Positions 1-7,340 of a stretch of DNA of 7,815 nucleotides are shown here, one piece after another (position 1 is the first letter of the stretch; every line of letters begins with the position of its first letter). The notes below the pieces were generated by a model. It was not told where the DNA came from, searched no databases, and worked only from the letters and a program-made list of their open reading frames with translations. The stretch is from an uncultured Pseudomonadota bacterium (GTDB lineage Bacteria; Pseudomonadota; Gammaproteobacteria; Methylococcales; Methylomonadaceae), in the NCBI GenBank assembly GCA_903953455.1, contig CAJBJW010000216.1, forward strand, positions 1-7,815, in the 5' to 3' direction. The position numbers and the translations under genes are program-made.

Positions 1-153
1 GTTTTCTGACGCGCGAGTATTGTATCTGTTTTTTTGGCGTAAAGTTGTTTTTCTTTCCGCATTAAGTGAAATTTTTATTTGAAGGAATTGTGTTTTTTTG
101 CTTTTAGCGATAACGTGAATAGTTAAATTAACCGTTTAGTTATATTGCCACTT

Positions 154-975
154 ATGTTTTTTAAATCACTAGAAACACCCTCAATAATGGGTATTTTAAA
201 TGTTACGCCCGATAGTTTTTCTGATGGCGGGAAATTTATTCAGCCAGAATTGGCTTTAAATCAAGTAAATATCATGATTGCGCAAGGTGCAAGCATCATC
301 GATATTGGGGGGGAATCAACGCGCCCCAATTCAAAATCAGTTTGCGCAAATGAGCAAATTTCACGTGTTATACCGATTATTGAAATGATTAGGCAACATA
401 GTGATATTACCATTAGCATTGATACTACCCTAAGTGATGTTGCGTGGGCCGCTTTAGACGCTGGCGCAAACATGATAAATGATGTGTCAGCAGGATTAAG
501 TGATAGCAATATGTTCGCATTGGCTGCGCAAAAAAATGTGCCCATTGTTTTAATGCACGCGCAAGGAACACCGCAAACCATGCAAGATAATCCTCATTAT
601 GACAATGTGGTAGAAGAGGTGATTGCTGCGTTAAAAACACGCGTTCAAGAAGCTATCAACCAAGGTATCAAAAAAGAAAATATTATTCTTGATGTCGGCA
701 TTGGTTTTGGTAAACGCCGTCAAGATAATTTGGCATTACTCGCGCATTTAGCGGATTTTGTTGCGCTTGGATTTCCTGTTCTACTTGGGACGAGTCGAAA
801 ACGGTTTATGGGGGCTATTTGTGATGTCAGTGAACCTGCTGAATTAGTGACTGCAACCGCTGCAACAACTGCACTAGGCGTTATGGCAGGTGTGCACCTT
901 TTTCGTGTTCATGACGTGAAAGAAAATAAGCAAGCGCTTGACGTCGCACTTGCAATTAGGTCCGCCGGACGATAA
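154..975 (+). CDS. folP: Dihydropteroate synthase (folate biosynthesis)
   Basis: Condenses 6-hydroxymethyl-7,8-dihydropterin diphosphate with p-aminobenzoate to give 7,8-dihydropteroate; cytosolic TIM barrel and the sulfonamide target. Counting from the ATG at 154 (273 aa, close to the usual 270-285), the signatures appear in order: MGILNVTPDSFSDGG with N16 (loop 1), GGESTRP (loop 2), SIDT with D90, IND at 108-110, LMHAQGTPQTMQ, LDVGIGFGK with D180, GTSRKRF with K216, and RVHD with R251 and H253. These are the pterin- and pABA-site positions of the family. The one oddity is V181 where the family motif normally has Pro (DPGIGFGK). An in-frame TTG at 145 would add three residues (MPL). Neither start has a clear Shine-Dalgarno, so I prefer the ATG. 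The 144 bases upstream are AT-rich with no convincing promoter or gene. purB follows after 78 nt on the same strand. The usual downstream partner glmM is absent. Confidence 0.96.
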   Translation: MFFKSLETPSIMGILNVTPDSFSDGGKFIQPELALNQVNIMIAQGASIIDIGGESTRPNSKSVCANEQISRVIPIIEMIRQHSDITISIDTTLSDVAWAALDAGANMINDVSAGLSDSNMFALAAQKNVPIVLMHAQGTPQTMQDNPHYDNVVEEVIAALKTRVQEAINQGIKKENIILDVGIGFGKRRQDNLALLAHLADFVALGFPVLLGTSRKRFMGAICDVSEPAELVTATAATTALGVMAGVHLFRVHDVKENKQALDVALAIRSAGR

Positions 976-980
976 TCGGG

Positions 981-998
981 TAAACTAGGAATAAACTA
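981..998 (+). repeat. Perfect 7-mer direct repeat (TAAACTA, 4-nt spacer) upstream of purB
   Basis: TAAACTA at 981-987 and 992-998 is separated by GGAA, an 11-nt period, in the folP-purB gap. Two 7-mers with a 4-nt spacer is the geometry of PhoB/OmpR-type response-regulator boxes. A weak -10-like TAGACT lies at 1012-1017, 13 nt after the second copy. The repeat itself is certain. Any regulatory role is inference, because such repeats arise by chance in AT-rich DNA. Confidence 0.3.
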
Positions 999-1053
999 AG
1001 CGTTTCTTGATTAGACTGATTGATTAATTTTTTATATTTGGATTTTTTCTCTT

Positions 1054-2418
1054 ATGACACAATTTGCTTTAACTGCAATTTCCCCCATTGACGGACGTTA
1101 TGCCGACAAAGTAGACGCATTGCGTCCGATTTTTAGCGAATATGGCTTAATTCGCTTTCGCGTTCAAGTGGAAGTGCATTGGCTACAAGCACTGGCAAAT
1201 CAAGCTGAGATTCACGAAGTTTCGCCTTTTAGTGAGCGTGCTAATGCACTATTGAACGCGATTGTGAGTGATTTTTCACAAGATGATGCACAGCGTATTA
1301 AAAACATCGAAAAAACGACGAATCATGACGTCAAAGCCGTGGAATATTTTCTAAAAGAGAAAATCGCCGGCCATGCAGAACTCGAAAAAGTCAGTGAATT
1401 TATTCATTTTGCGTGTACGTCAGAGGATATTAATAATTTATCCTATGCACTGATGCTCAAAGCCGGACGTGAAGTGATAATGGGGCAGATTCAATCTTGC
1501 ATTGATGCGCTGCATCAATTAGCACACGATACCGCCGCGCAACCCATGCTATCGCGCACACACGGACAATCCGCCACGCCAACCACGGTGGGCAAAGAGA
1601 TTGCGAACACGGTGGCAAGATTAACGCGTCAAAAAAATCAACTTGAGCGTGTCGACTTGCTTGGCAAAATTAACGGCGCGGTGGGGAATTACAATGCCCA
1701 TGCGGTTGCGTATCCTGAAGTGGATTGGGCGGATTTTGCAGCGCGTTTTGTGACGTCGTTAGGCTTAACGTTCAACCCGTACACTATTCAAATTGAACCC
1801 CACGATTATATTGCGGAATTTTTCCATACCTTGTCGCGTTTTAATACGATTTTGCTCGATTTTGACCGCGATATGTGGGGTTATATTTCACTGGGTTATT
1901 TCAAGCAACGCACCATTGCCGGTGAAGTAGGCTCATCCACCATGCCACACAAAGTCAATCCGATTGATTTTGAAAACTCAGAAGGCAATTTAGGTTTAGC
2001 GAATGCGTTATTTGGCTTTCTAGCTGAGAAATTACCGGTTTCACGCTGGCAAAGAGATTTAACGGATTCCACTGTTTTACGCAATATCGGTGTAGGCGTT
2101 GCGCATACGGTGATTGCTATTCAAGCCACGCTAAAAGGCGTTTCTAAATTAGAACTGAATGTGGAGGCGCTTGAAGCCGATTTGAATGCCAACTGGGAAG
2201 TCTTAGCCGAGCCGATACAAACCGTGATGCGTCGTTATGGTGTTGAAAAACCCTATGAAAAATTAAAAGAATTAACGCGTGGCCATCGCATTACCCATGA
2301 GCAACTGCAACAGTTTATAGAAACGTTAGATATTCCAGCGCAAGCCAAAGTAGAACTATCTGCTTTAACGCCACGCACATACACCGGTTACGCAGAAAAA
2401 TTAGCCAGAGAGATTTGA
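1054..2418 (+). CDS. purB: Adenylosuccinate lyase
   Basis: Cleaves fumarate from SAICAR (giving AICAR) and from adenylosuccinate (giving AMP), thus acting twice in purine synthesis; cytosolic homotetramer of the fumarase/aspartase superfamily. The 454-residue product is almost the length of the E. coli enzyme (456) and is very similar along its whole length. Landmarks are LTAISPIDGRY at the N terminus, TSEDINN with S123, SRTHGQ with H170 (general acid/base region), and the superfamily signature GSSTMPHKVNP with S294/S295 on the mobile catalytic loop. SRWQRDLTDSTVLRN and the C-terminal EPIQTVMRRYG and YEKLKELTRG blocks follow. The ATG start matches the E. coli N terminus, but no Shine-Dalgarno is visible in the T-rich sequence before it. 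It is first in a tight four-gene run; ispG begins 5 nt after its stop. A promoter in the 976-1053 gap is likely but I cannot define one: TTGATT at 1007-1012 and TATATT at 1033-1038 are 20 nt apart, which is too far for a good sigma-70 pair. Confidence 0.98.
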   Translation: MTQFALTAISPIDGRYADKVDALRPIFSEYGLIRFRVQVEVHWLQALANQAEIHEVSPFSERANALLNAIVSDFSQDDAQRIKNIEKTTNHDVKAVEYFLKEKIAGHAELEKVSEFIHFACTSEDINNLSYALMLKAGREVIMGQIQSCIDALHQLAHDTAAQPMLSRTHGQSATPTTVGKEIANTVARLTRQKNQLERVDLLGKINGAVGNYNAHAVAYPEVDWADFAARFVTSLGLTFNPYTIQIEPHDYIAEFFHTLSRFNTILLDFDRDMWGYISLGYFKQRTIAGEVGSSTMPHKVNPIDFENSEGNLGLANALFGFLAEKLPVSRWQRDLTDSTVLRNIGVGVAHTVIAIQATLKGVSKLELNVEALEADLNANWEVLAEPIQTVMRRYGVEKPYEKLKELTRGHRITHEQLQQFIETLDIPAQAKVELSALTPRTYTGYAEKLAREI

Positions 2419-2423
2419 TTATT

Positions 2424-3647
2424 ATGTCCACACGTCTTAGAAAAATTACACAACAAGTTTTAGTTGGCAATGTCAAAGTAGGCGGCGGTGCCCCCATCGT
2501 TGTGCAATCCATGACCAACACAGATACGGCAAACGCAGACGCTACCGTCAAACAAATTATTGAACTGGCAACAGCCGGCTCGGAAATAGTGCGTATTACG
2601 GTCAATTCTGAAGAAGCCGCGCAAGCGGTGGCCGGTATTAAAGAACAATTAATCGCGCAAAATTGTTTTGTACCTATTGTGGGTGATTTCCACTTTAACG
2701 GGCATAAATTACTCGAAAAATACCCCGATTGCGCCGCCGCTTTAGATAAATATCGTATCAATCCGGGTAATGTCGGACGCGGCAAAGCGCGTGATCCGCA
2801 ATTTCAGCAAATGATTGAATTTGCTTGTCAATACAATAAGCCCGTGCGTATTGGGGTGAATGGGGGCAGTTTAGATCAAGCAGTGTTAACCCGTTTACTG
2901 GATGAAAATCGTCTACTTGCCCAACCCGAACCATTAGCGGCAGTCGCTCGAAAAGCCATTGTCTTATCGGCCTTGGAAAGTGCGGCCAAAGCGGAGGAAA
3001 TTGGCTTAGGAAAAGATAAAATTATCCTTTCTTGTAAGATTAGCAACGTACAGGAATTAATCTCTATTTATCAAGATTTAGCGGCGCGTTGTGATTACGC
3101 ACTGCATTTAGGGTTGACTGAAGCGGGCATGGGATCGAAAGGGATTGTGTCGTCAGCGGCGGCCTTGTCGGTGTTAATGCAGCAAGGTATTGGCGATACG
3201 ATTCGCATTTCACTCACGCCCGAACCCGGTGCATCGCGTACACAAGAAGTCATTGTTGGCCAAGAAATTTTGCAAACCATGGGCTTTCGCGCGTTTACAC
3301 CGATGGTGATTTCGTGTCCGGGATGTGGTCGAACCACTAGCGATTATTTCCAAAAATTAGCGCTCAATATCCAAACTTATTTGCGTGATCAAATGCCTAT
3401 TTGGCGCACAAAATATGCCGGCGTAGAAAGCATGGAAGTCGCCGTGATGGGATGCGTTGTGAATGGACCGGGGGAAAGTAAAAGTGCCAATATTGGTATT
3501 AGTTTACCCGGAACAGGTGAAACCCCTGTTGCGCCTGTTTATGAAGATGGTGAGAAAACCGTTACCTTGAAAGGTGATCATATTGCAGAAGAGTTCCAAG
3601 CCATTGTTGAGCGTTATATTGAATCGCATTACGGAAAAGCAGTTTAA
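2424..3647 (+). CDS. ispG: 4-hydroxy-3-methylbut-2-enyl diphosphate synthase (flavodoxin), long form
   Basis: Penultimate step of the MEP isoprenoid pathway: reductive ring opening of 2-C-methylerythritol 2,4-cyclodiphosphate to HMBPP with a [4Fe-4S] cluster and flavodoxin or ferredoxin electrons. The N-terminal barrel shows VQSMTNTDT, VRITV, VGDFHFNGH and YRINPGN. The C-terminal iron-sulfur domain has the cluster ligands C298 and C301 (CPGC), C344 (MGCVVNGPGE) and E351. At 407 aa it is longer than the E. coli protein (372). There are 42 residues between the second and third Cys against about 31 in E. coli, placing it in the long-form group found in many other proteobacteria. I start at the ATG at 2424, which has a purine-rich GAGAG 11 nt upstream inside the end of purB. 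A TTG at 2415, which would overlap purB, is also in frame. The stop overlaps the pdxA start (TAATG), implying translational coupling. Confidence 0.96.
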   Translation: MSTRLRKITQQVLVGNVKVGGGAPIVVQSMTNTDTANADATVKQIIELATAGSEIVRITVNSEEAAQAVAGIKEQLIAQNCFVPIVGDFHFNGHKLLEKYPDCAAALDKYRINPGNVGRGKARDPQFQQMIEFACQYNKPVRIGVNGGSLDQAVLTRLLDENRLLAQPEPLAAVARKAIVLSALESAAKAEEIGLGKDKIILSCKISNVQELISIYQDLAARCDYALHLGLTEAGMGSKGIVSSAAALSVLMQQGIGDTIRISLTPEPGASRTQEVIVGQEILQTMGFRAFTPMVISCPGCGRTTSDYFQKLALNIQTYLRDQMPIWRTKYAGVESMEVAVMGCVVNGPGESKSANIGISLPGTGETPVAPVYEDGEKTVTLKGDHIAEEFQAIVERYIESHYGKAV

Positions 3648-4624
3648 TGAGGCGTATTGCATTAACCGCAGGTGAACCGGCTGGCATCGGTGTTGATTTA
3701 TGTATCCAGCTTGCACAGCATCCCACTTTGGAATGTGAAATCGTGGTGTTAGCGGATGTTGAACTACTTGAGCAACGTGCGAAACACCTCCATTTACCGC
3801 TTACCATTCGTTTGTATGATCCCCATCTTCCTGCTGTTTCCAGTGCGGCAGGCGAGTTGTGTGTCCTGCCTATTTCGTTAGCACATTCAGCGCAAGCAGG
3901 GATTTTGAATAAGGCGAACAGTGGTTATGTGCTGGCCTTACTTGATCGTGCCACGCAAGGCTGCATTAGTGGTGAATTTTCTGCCATGGTCACGGCGCCC
4001 GTTCATAAAGGTATTATCAATGAAGCTAGAATGCCTTTTACGGGGCATACGGAATATATTGCCAATATTACCCAAGGGCATCCGGTCATGATGCTGGCAA
4101 CAGAGGGACTGCGTGTAGCGCTGGTGACGACGCATTTGCCGCTATCGAAAGTCAGTGAGGCCATCACACCCGATACGCTTGAAAGCGTTATTCGTATTCT
4201 TCACCACGATTTAATTGTCCGTTTTGGTATTGCACAACCGACCATCTTAGTCTGTGGACTCAACCCGCATGCGGGAGAAAATGGGTATTTAGGGAGCGAA
4301 GAAATCGACGTTATAGATCCGGTGCTTGAAAAATTACGCGCAGAAGGCATGAATTTACAAGGCGCGTTGCCGGCAGATAGTTTGTTTACGCCAAAGTATC
4401 TTAACGATGCAGATGCGGTACTTGCGATGTATCACGATCAAGGATTGCCCGTACTCAAATACAAAGGTTTTGGCAATGCGGTGAATATAACGCTAGGCCT
4501 CCCTATTATTCGCACATCCGTGGATCACGGTACGGCGCTAGATATTGCGGGTAGTGGTCGCAGTGACATAGGAAGTTTGCAATATGCTGTGAAAACAGCC
4601 CTCACCATGAGTTCTTTTCAATGA
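3647..4624 (+). CDS. pdxA: 4-hydroxythreonine-4-phosphate dehydrogenase
   Basis: NAD(P)-dependent oxidation of 4-phosphohydroxy-L-threonine; the product decarboxylates to 3-amino-2-oxopropyl phosphate, a PdxJ substrate in the DXP-dependent pyridoxal 5'-phosphate pathway. It is 325 aa (E. coli 329) and similar throughout: TAGEPAGIG near the N terminus, TAPVHKG, FTGHTE, MMLATE, LVTTHLPL, CGLNPHAGENG, DAVLAMYHDQGLPVLKY, and NITLGLPIIRTSVDHGTALDIAG. The divalent-metal ligands H163, H208 and H263 are all present, each offset by three from the E. coli positions 166, 211 and 266. The start overlaps the ispG stop by one base. GGAAAA at 3632-3637 is a weak Shine-Dalgarno, so reinitiation after ispG is likely. 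The final four bases overlap rsmA (ATGA). The pdxA-rsmA pairing is conserved in enterobacteria, where surA rather than ispG lies upstream. Confidence 0.97.
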   Translation: MRRIALTAGEPAGIGVDLCIQLAQHPTLECEIVVLADVELLEQRAKHLHLPLTIRLYDPHLPAVSSAAGELCVLPISLAHSAQAGILNKANSGYVLALLDRATQGCISGEFSAMVTAPVHKGIINEARMPFTGHTEYIANITQGHPVMMLATEGLRVALVTTHLPLSKVSEAITPDTLESVIRILHHDLIVRFGIAQPTILVCGLNPHAGENGYLGSEEIDVIDPVLEKLRAEGMNLQGALPADSLFTPKYLNDADAVLAMYHDQGLPVLKYKGFGNAVNITLGLPIIRTSVDHGTALDIAGSGRSDIGSLQYAVKTALTMSSFQ

Positions 4625-5427
4625 CGCATCAAGCACGAAAACGTTTTGGGCAAAATTTTCTTCACGATCATAATATTATTAACACTATTATTGCCAGTGC
4701 CATGATTAGCGCGGGTCAGCATTGGGTTGAAATTGGAGCGGGGCAGGGAGCTTTAACCTCGCCACTACTCACCAAAGTACATCATTTAGACGTCGTCGAA
4801 TTAGACCGTGATTTAGTGGTATGGCTCAATCATAAATTCGCCAATCAAACGAATTTAACCATTCATAGCGCGGATGCGTTGCGGTTTGATTTTTCGGCTC
4901 TTGCGCCAGAAGGTCAAAAATTGCACGTAATTGGTAATTTGCCTTATAACATTTCAACACCGTTAATGTTTCATTTACTTGAAAATACAACGTGCATTGC
5001 AGATATGTTATTTATGTTGCAAAAAGAAGTGGTGAATCGTATTTGCGCAGAACCTAGCAGTAAATCGTATGGGCGCCTGAGTGTGATGATGCAATATTAT
5101 TGCGCAACAGAGTGGTTATTTGATGTACCACCAGAAAGTTTTAGTCCTGTTCCGGCGGTGATGTCCTCGATTGTTCGATTAGTCCCTCATGTCACGCCGC
5201 CTGTGCGGGTTGACGACATGAAAACACTCAATCGTGTCGTGACAGAATCGTTTTCACAGCGCCGTAAAACCCTGCGTAATTCGCTCAAAAAATCGTTATC
5301 TGAAAATGAAATGACGGATTTAGGCATTGATGCCAATTTACGAGCGGAAAATATTACGCTTGCCGAATTTGCAAAACTGAGTAACGCTGTGAGCCAGAAA
5401 AGCGTTTTATTACTTGTGGAAAGTTAA
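4621..5427 (+). CDS. rsmA: 16S rRNA (adenine1518-N6/adenine1519-N6)-dimethyltransferase
   Basis: Also called KsgA. It uses S-adenosylmethionine to dimethylate the two adjacent adenines in the 3'-terminal hairpin of 16S rRNA, a late small-subunit assembly checkpoint; its loss gives kasugamycin resistance in E. coli. It is 268 aa (E. coli 273), shortened mainly at the N terminus, and begins directly at ARKRFGQNFL. Rossmann-type SAM motif I is VEIGAGQG and the acidic ribose-binding position is in VELDRD. The catalytic N6-adenine motif NLPY is at 106-109, followed by NISTPLMFHLL, FMLQKEVVNRI and YGRLSVMMQY. FSQRRKTLRNSL and the RAENIT tail complete the C-terminal domain. Its ATG overlaps the pdxA stop (ATGA) and there is no strong Shine-Dalgarno, so coupling to pdxA is likely. 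It is the last gene of the run: apaG and apaH, which follow rsmA in E. coli, are missing, and a probable terminator lies 65 nt downstream. Confidence 0.97.
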   Translation: MTHQARKRFGQNFLHDHNIINTIIASAMISAGQHWVEIGAGQGALTSPLLTKVHHLDVVELDRDLVVWLNHKFANQTNLTIHSADALRFDFSALAPEGQKLHVIGNLPYNISTPLMFHLLENTTCIADMLFMLQKEVVNRICAEPSSKSYGRLSVMMQYYCATEWLFDVPPESFSPVPAVMSSIVRLVPHVTPPVRVDDMKTLNRVVTESFSQRRKTLRNSLKKSLSENEMTDLGIDANLRAENITLAEFAKLSNAVSQKSVLLLVES

Positions 5428-5491
5428 AAAACAGATGGAATCTTTTTCTACTCAAATTTAACGTTTGAACTGACTATAGTTAAGGCTGAAT

Positions 5492-5520
5492 AAGCCGTTC
5501 ATTTGATGGTTTTTTTATTT
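5492..5520 (+). terminator. Probable intrinsic terminator after rsmA
   Basis: AAGCCGTT (5492-5499) can pair with GATGGTTT (5505-5512) around the loop CATTT: eight pairs, three of them G-U. The 3' arm runs directly into a T tract (5510-5516), then ATTT. An alternative stem, GGCT/AGCC at 5484-5496, competes with it. Position at the operon end, before a gene with its own promoter signals, supports the call; the wobble pairs weaken it. Confidence 0.4.
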
Positions 5521-5540
5521 TATTGTTATGTTTATGGCAT

Positions 5541-5546
5541 TATAAT
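5541..5546 (+). promoter_or_regulatory. Candidate -10 element for the RTX-type gene
   Basis: An exact TATAAT lies 56 nt before the start codon at 5603, which would give an RNA leader of about 50 nt. No good -35 hexamer is found 16-18 nt upstream (TTGTTA at 5523-5528 is only 12 nt away), and there is no extended -10 TGn. An activator or alternative sigma factor could compensate. The surrounding sequence is very AT-rich, so a chance match is possible. Confidence 0.35.
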
Positions 5547-5602
5547 TGCTTTTTTAAATTTATAGTTTAATTATTTATACAATAAATTAAAGGACATTTT
5601 AG

Positions 5603-7213
5603 ATGGCAACTGATGCAGCAAAACCAGCACTGCTTTTTAGCTCTGCAATTGAAATATATAATGCAAACAAAGCATTTTCGAACATTGATACATCAACTAT
5701 TACGGGTATTCCCACAAATCCAGTTACTGAAAACTTGTTGAGTCCATTAGGTACGGATAATATTTATGCAAAAAATTTATCGGATACTTTTAGCGCATTA
5801 GAACTGGATAAAAAATCAATTACTTCGAGTGATAATTATGCAAAGTATCAAATCGGTTTTAAAACAAATTCGCAAGCAAGTATAAAGGCAAGTGTCAGTG
5901 TTTCTGAGCTCACGAAAGTAGCAAAAAAAATTGACTTTGGTACAGGTAATGACAATGTTCAGGAAAAAATTAATTACATCAATGAATATGGTGATAAATT
6001 ACTTGTCAATCATCAATATAAAACAGTCACCTCGTTTGCGAAATTAGATCATTCACTAAAACTTCATTCATCTATTTCAGATGAACTTTCACAAGTTTTT
6101 TCGGCTGAAAGTGGTTCAAAAGCAATCCGCTCAACATTCAGTACCTCTTTTCAATCTACGTATAATTTTAATGTTAAAAATAATACGGGTACGACAAAAG
6201 ATAATACAAAACAGACGTTTCACTTCAAATCACCCGAAATTAAAATAGATTCATCTATAGTCAACTCAACAACATCAACAGATGACAATGCAACGTTTAT
6301 TACTTCAACGCAAACGAAAAATATTACGTATGCCAAGATAGATAAAAATCCTGAAAATGCTTACAAGCTACATTATGAAGTTACCCATAGCACGATCGAT
6401 GATAATACAATTACCACATTAAAGTTATTTACGTTTTCTGATAGTGGTATTGCTATAGAAGCTAAGGGCGTCATTGATGGTGATTCTGTTTCAAAGGGCG
6501 CTTTAAAAGTTGACACAGCATTTTTTACGCTGAAAACGAATTCACCATCTGCTAAAGAGTTATTAGATTTAAATACAGATGGTTATGGCGATAAATCTCA
6601 ATTAGATGGATTGTTCAGCTCAACAAATGAATTCAAAGGCACTGATCATGATGACAATATTGTGATAAAAGCGGTAAAGCCCATCGGCGCTACCACACGT
6701 GATCCTGGTGAAATTGTTGAGCTAAAAGTCGATGCAGGAGATGGGGATGACATCATTGTCGCTAGTAAAAGTGGTGGCAATACGATAACAGGCGGTGATG
6801 GTAAAGATACTTTTGTCATTGGCAATAGCTGTTCAGGTTCAATTATTATTAAAAGCTCAACTGAAACTCGGGATGCTTCGGGAATTAAAATCACCTATAG
6901 TGCAGAAATGCAAGGTAGTGACACGATTACAGATTTTAATTCACAAGTTGATAGGTTATCGTTAGGGAAGGTGGCAAATAAAGCTAATTATGCTGAAGGT
7001 ACTGAATCAGTTGAGGATTTTTCAGCCGCACTGACCGCAGCGACCGTATTATTAAAATCAATGCGCACAAGCGGCGAGCGATTTGCCTTCGAATTCGATT
7101 CTACGAATGGTTATTTATTTGATGATGTCAATGGGGATGGTATAGCAGATCAAGTCATTGTTTTAACAGGCATTGATAATGAGGGTATTGCTGCCTCGGA
7201 TATTACGATTTAA
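5603..7213 (+). CDS. RTX-type calcium-binding protein, probable type I secretion substrate, unknown N-terminal region
   Basis: 536 aa, with the start fixed by AAGGA at 5590-5594, 8 nt before the ATG. There is no N-terminal signal peptide or membrane segment, and only one cysteine (C410). The C-terminal third has RTX features: nonapeptide-like units GTDHDDNIV (346-354), AGDGDDIIV (378-386) and GGDGKDTFV (397-405), then DTITDFN at 440-446 as in serralysin-type C-terminal domains. A closing block contains YLFDDVNGDG and QVIVLTGID and ends in DITI, typical of exported RTX proteins. Two EF-hand or dockerin-like loops fit DxNxDGxxD: DLNTDGYGD (322-330) and DVNGDGIAD (508-516). Residues 1-340 are Ser/Thr/Lys/Asp-rich, apparently beta-rich, and match no family I recognise; an isolated RTX-like unit is at 112-120. 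No catalytic motif is visible. By family knowledge such proteins leave unfolded through an ABC exporter and fold in external calcium; none of the exporter genes is here. It could be a surface-layer protein, adhesin or toxin-like effector; I cannot tell which. Base composition is visibly more AT-rich than in the preceding operon. Confidence 0.8.
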   Translation: MATDAAKPALLFSSAIEIYNANKAFSNIDTSTITGIPTNPVTENLLSPLGTDNIYAKNLSDTFSALELDKKSITSSDNYAKYQIGFKTNSQASIKASVSVSELTKVAKKIDFGTGNDNVQEKINYINEYGDKLLVNHQYKTVTSFAKLDHSLKLHSSISDELSQVFSAESGSKAIRSTFSTSFQSTYNFNVKNNTGTTKDNTKQTFHFKSPEIKIDSSIVNSTTSTDDNATFITSTQTKNITYAKIDKNPENAYKLHYEVTHSTIDDNTITTLKLFTFSDSGIAIEAKGVIDGDSVSKGALKVDTAFFTLKTNSPSAKELLDLNTDGYGDKSQLDGLFSSTNEFKGTDHDDNIVIKAVKPIGATTRDPGEIVELKVDAGDGDDIIVASKSGGNTITGGDGKDTFVIGNSCSGSIIIKSSTETRDASGIKITYSAEMQGSDTITDFNSQVDRLSLGKVANKANYAEGTESVEDFSAALTAATVLLKSMRTSGERFAFEFDSTNGYLFDDVNGDGIADQVIVLTGIDNEGIAASDITI

Positions 7214-7340
7214 ATATGAATTTTCCACGTTGATCCCTTTGATAAAAAAAATAGATAAAAAATGTCGTTAATCCCCTATATGGGTGATTCAAAACATTGA
7301 TTTTTAGTGCAGAATGTAAATCATGTGATATTTTCAGGAA

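Noticed and set aside
1..62. Minus-strand ATG at 62-60 open to the left edge (about 20 codons, Lys/Arg-rich) as the start of a divergent gene
   Set aside because: Too short to judge, no Shine-Dalgarno before it, and no recognisable motif. A divergent gene remains possible.
2..82. Plus-strand open frame from the left edge to TGA at 80-82, as the 3' end of an upstream gene
   Set aside because: 26 codons rich in Phe from T-rich DNA, with no family resemblance; a chance open frame is as likely.
79..126. Sigma-70 promoter for folP from TTGAAG (79-84) or TTGCTT (98-103)
   Set aside because: No hexamer close to TATAAT lies at 16-18 nt from either; the best is a poor TAGTTA at 120-125.
2315..2785. 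156-codon minus-strand frame across the purB-ispG junction
   Set aside because: It lies opposite two well-conserved genes, and its translation shows no recognisable family or initiation signal.
6646..6894. Minus-strand open frame of about 80 codons inside the RTX-type gene
   Set aside because: It mirrors the biased Asp/Gly/Ser codons of the plus-strand gene, has low-complexity translation and no independent signals.
7231..7244. TTGAT-CCCT-TTGAT as an FNR/CRP-family site
   Set aside because: It is a direct repeat; those sites are inverted (TTGAT-N4-ATCAA).
7262..7300. 12-codon ATG frame as a leader peptide before the mini-ORF
   Set aside because: No Shine-Dalgarno, no run of regulatory codons, and no linked attenuator.
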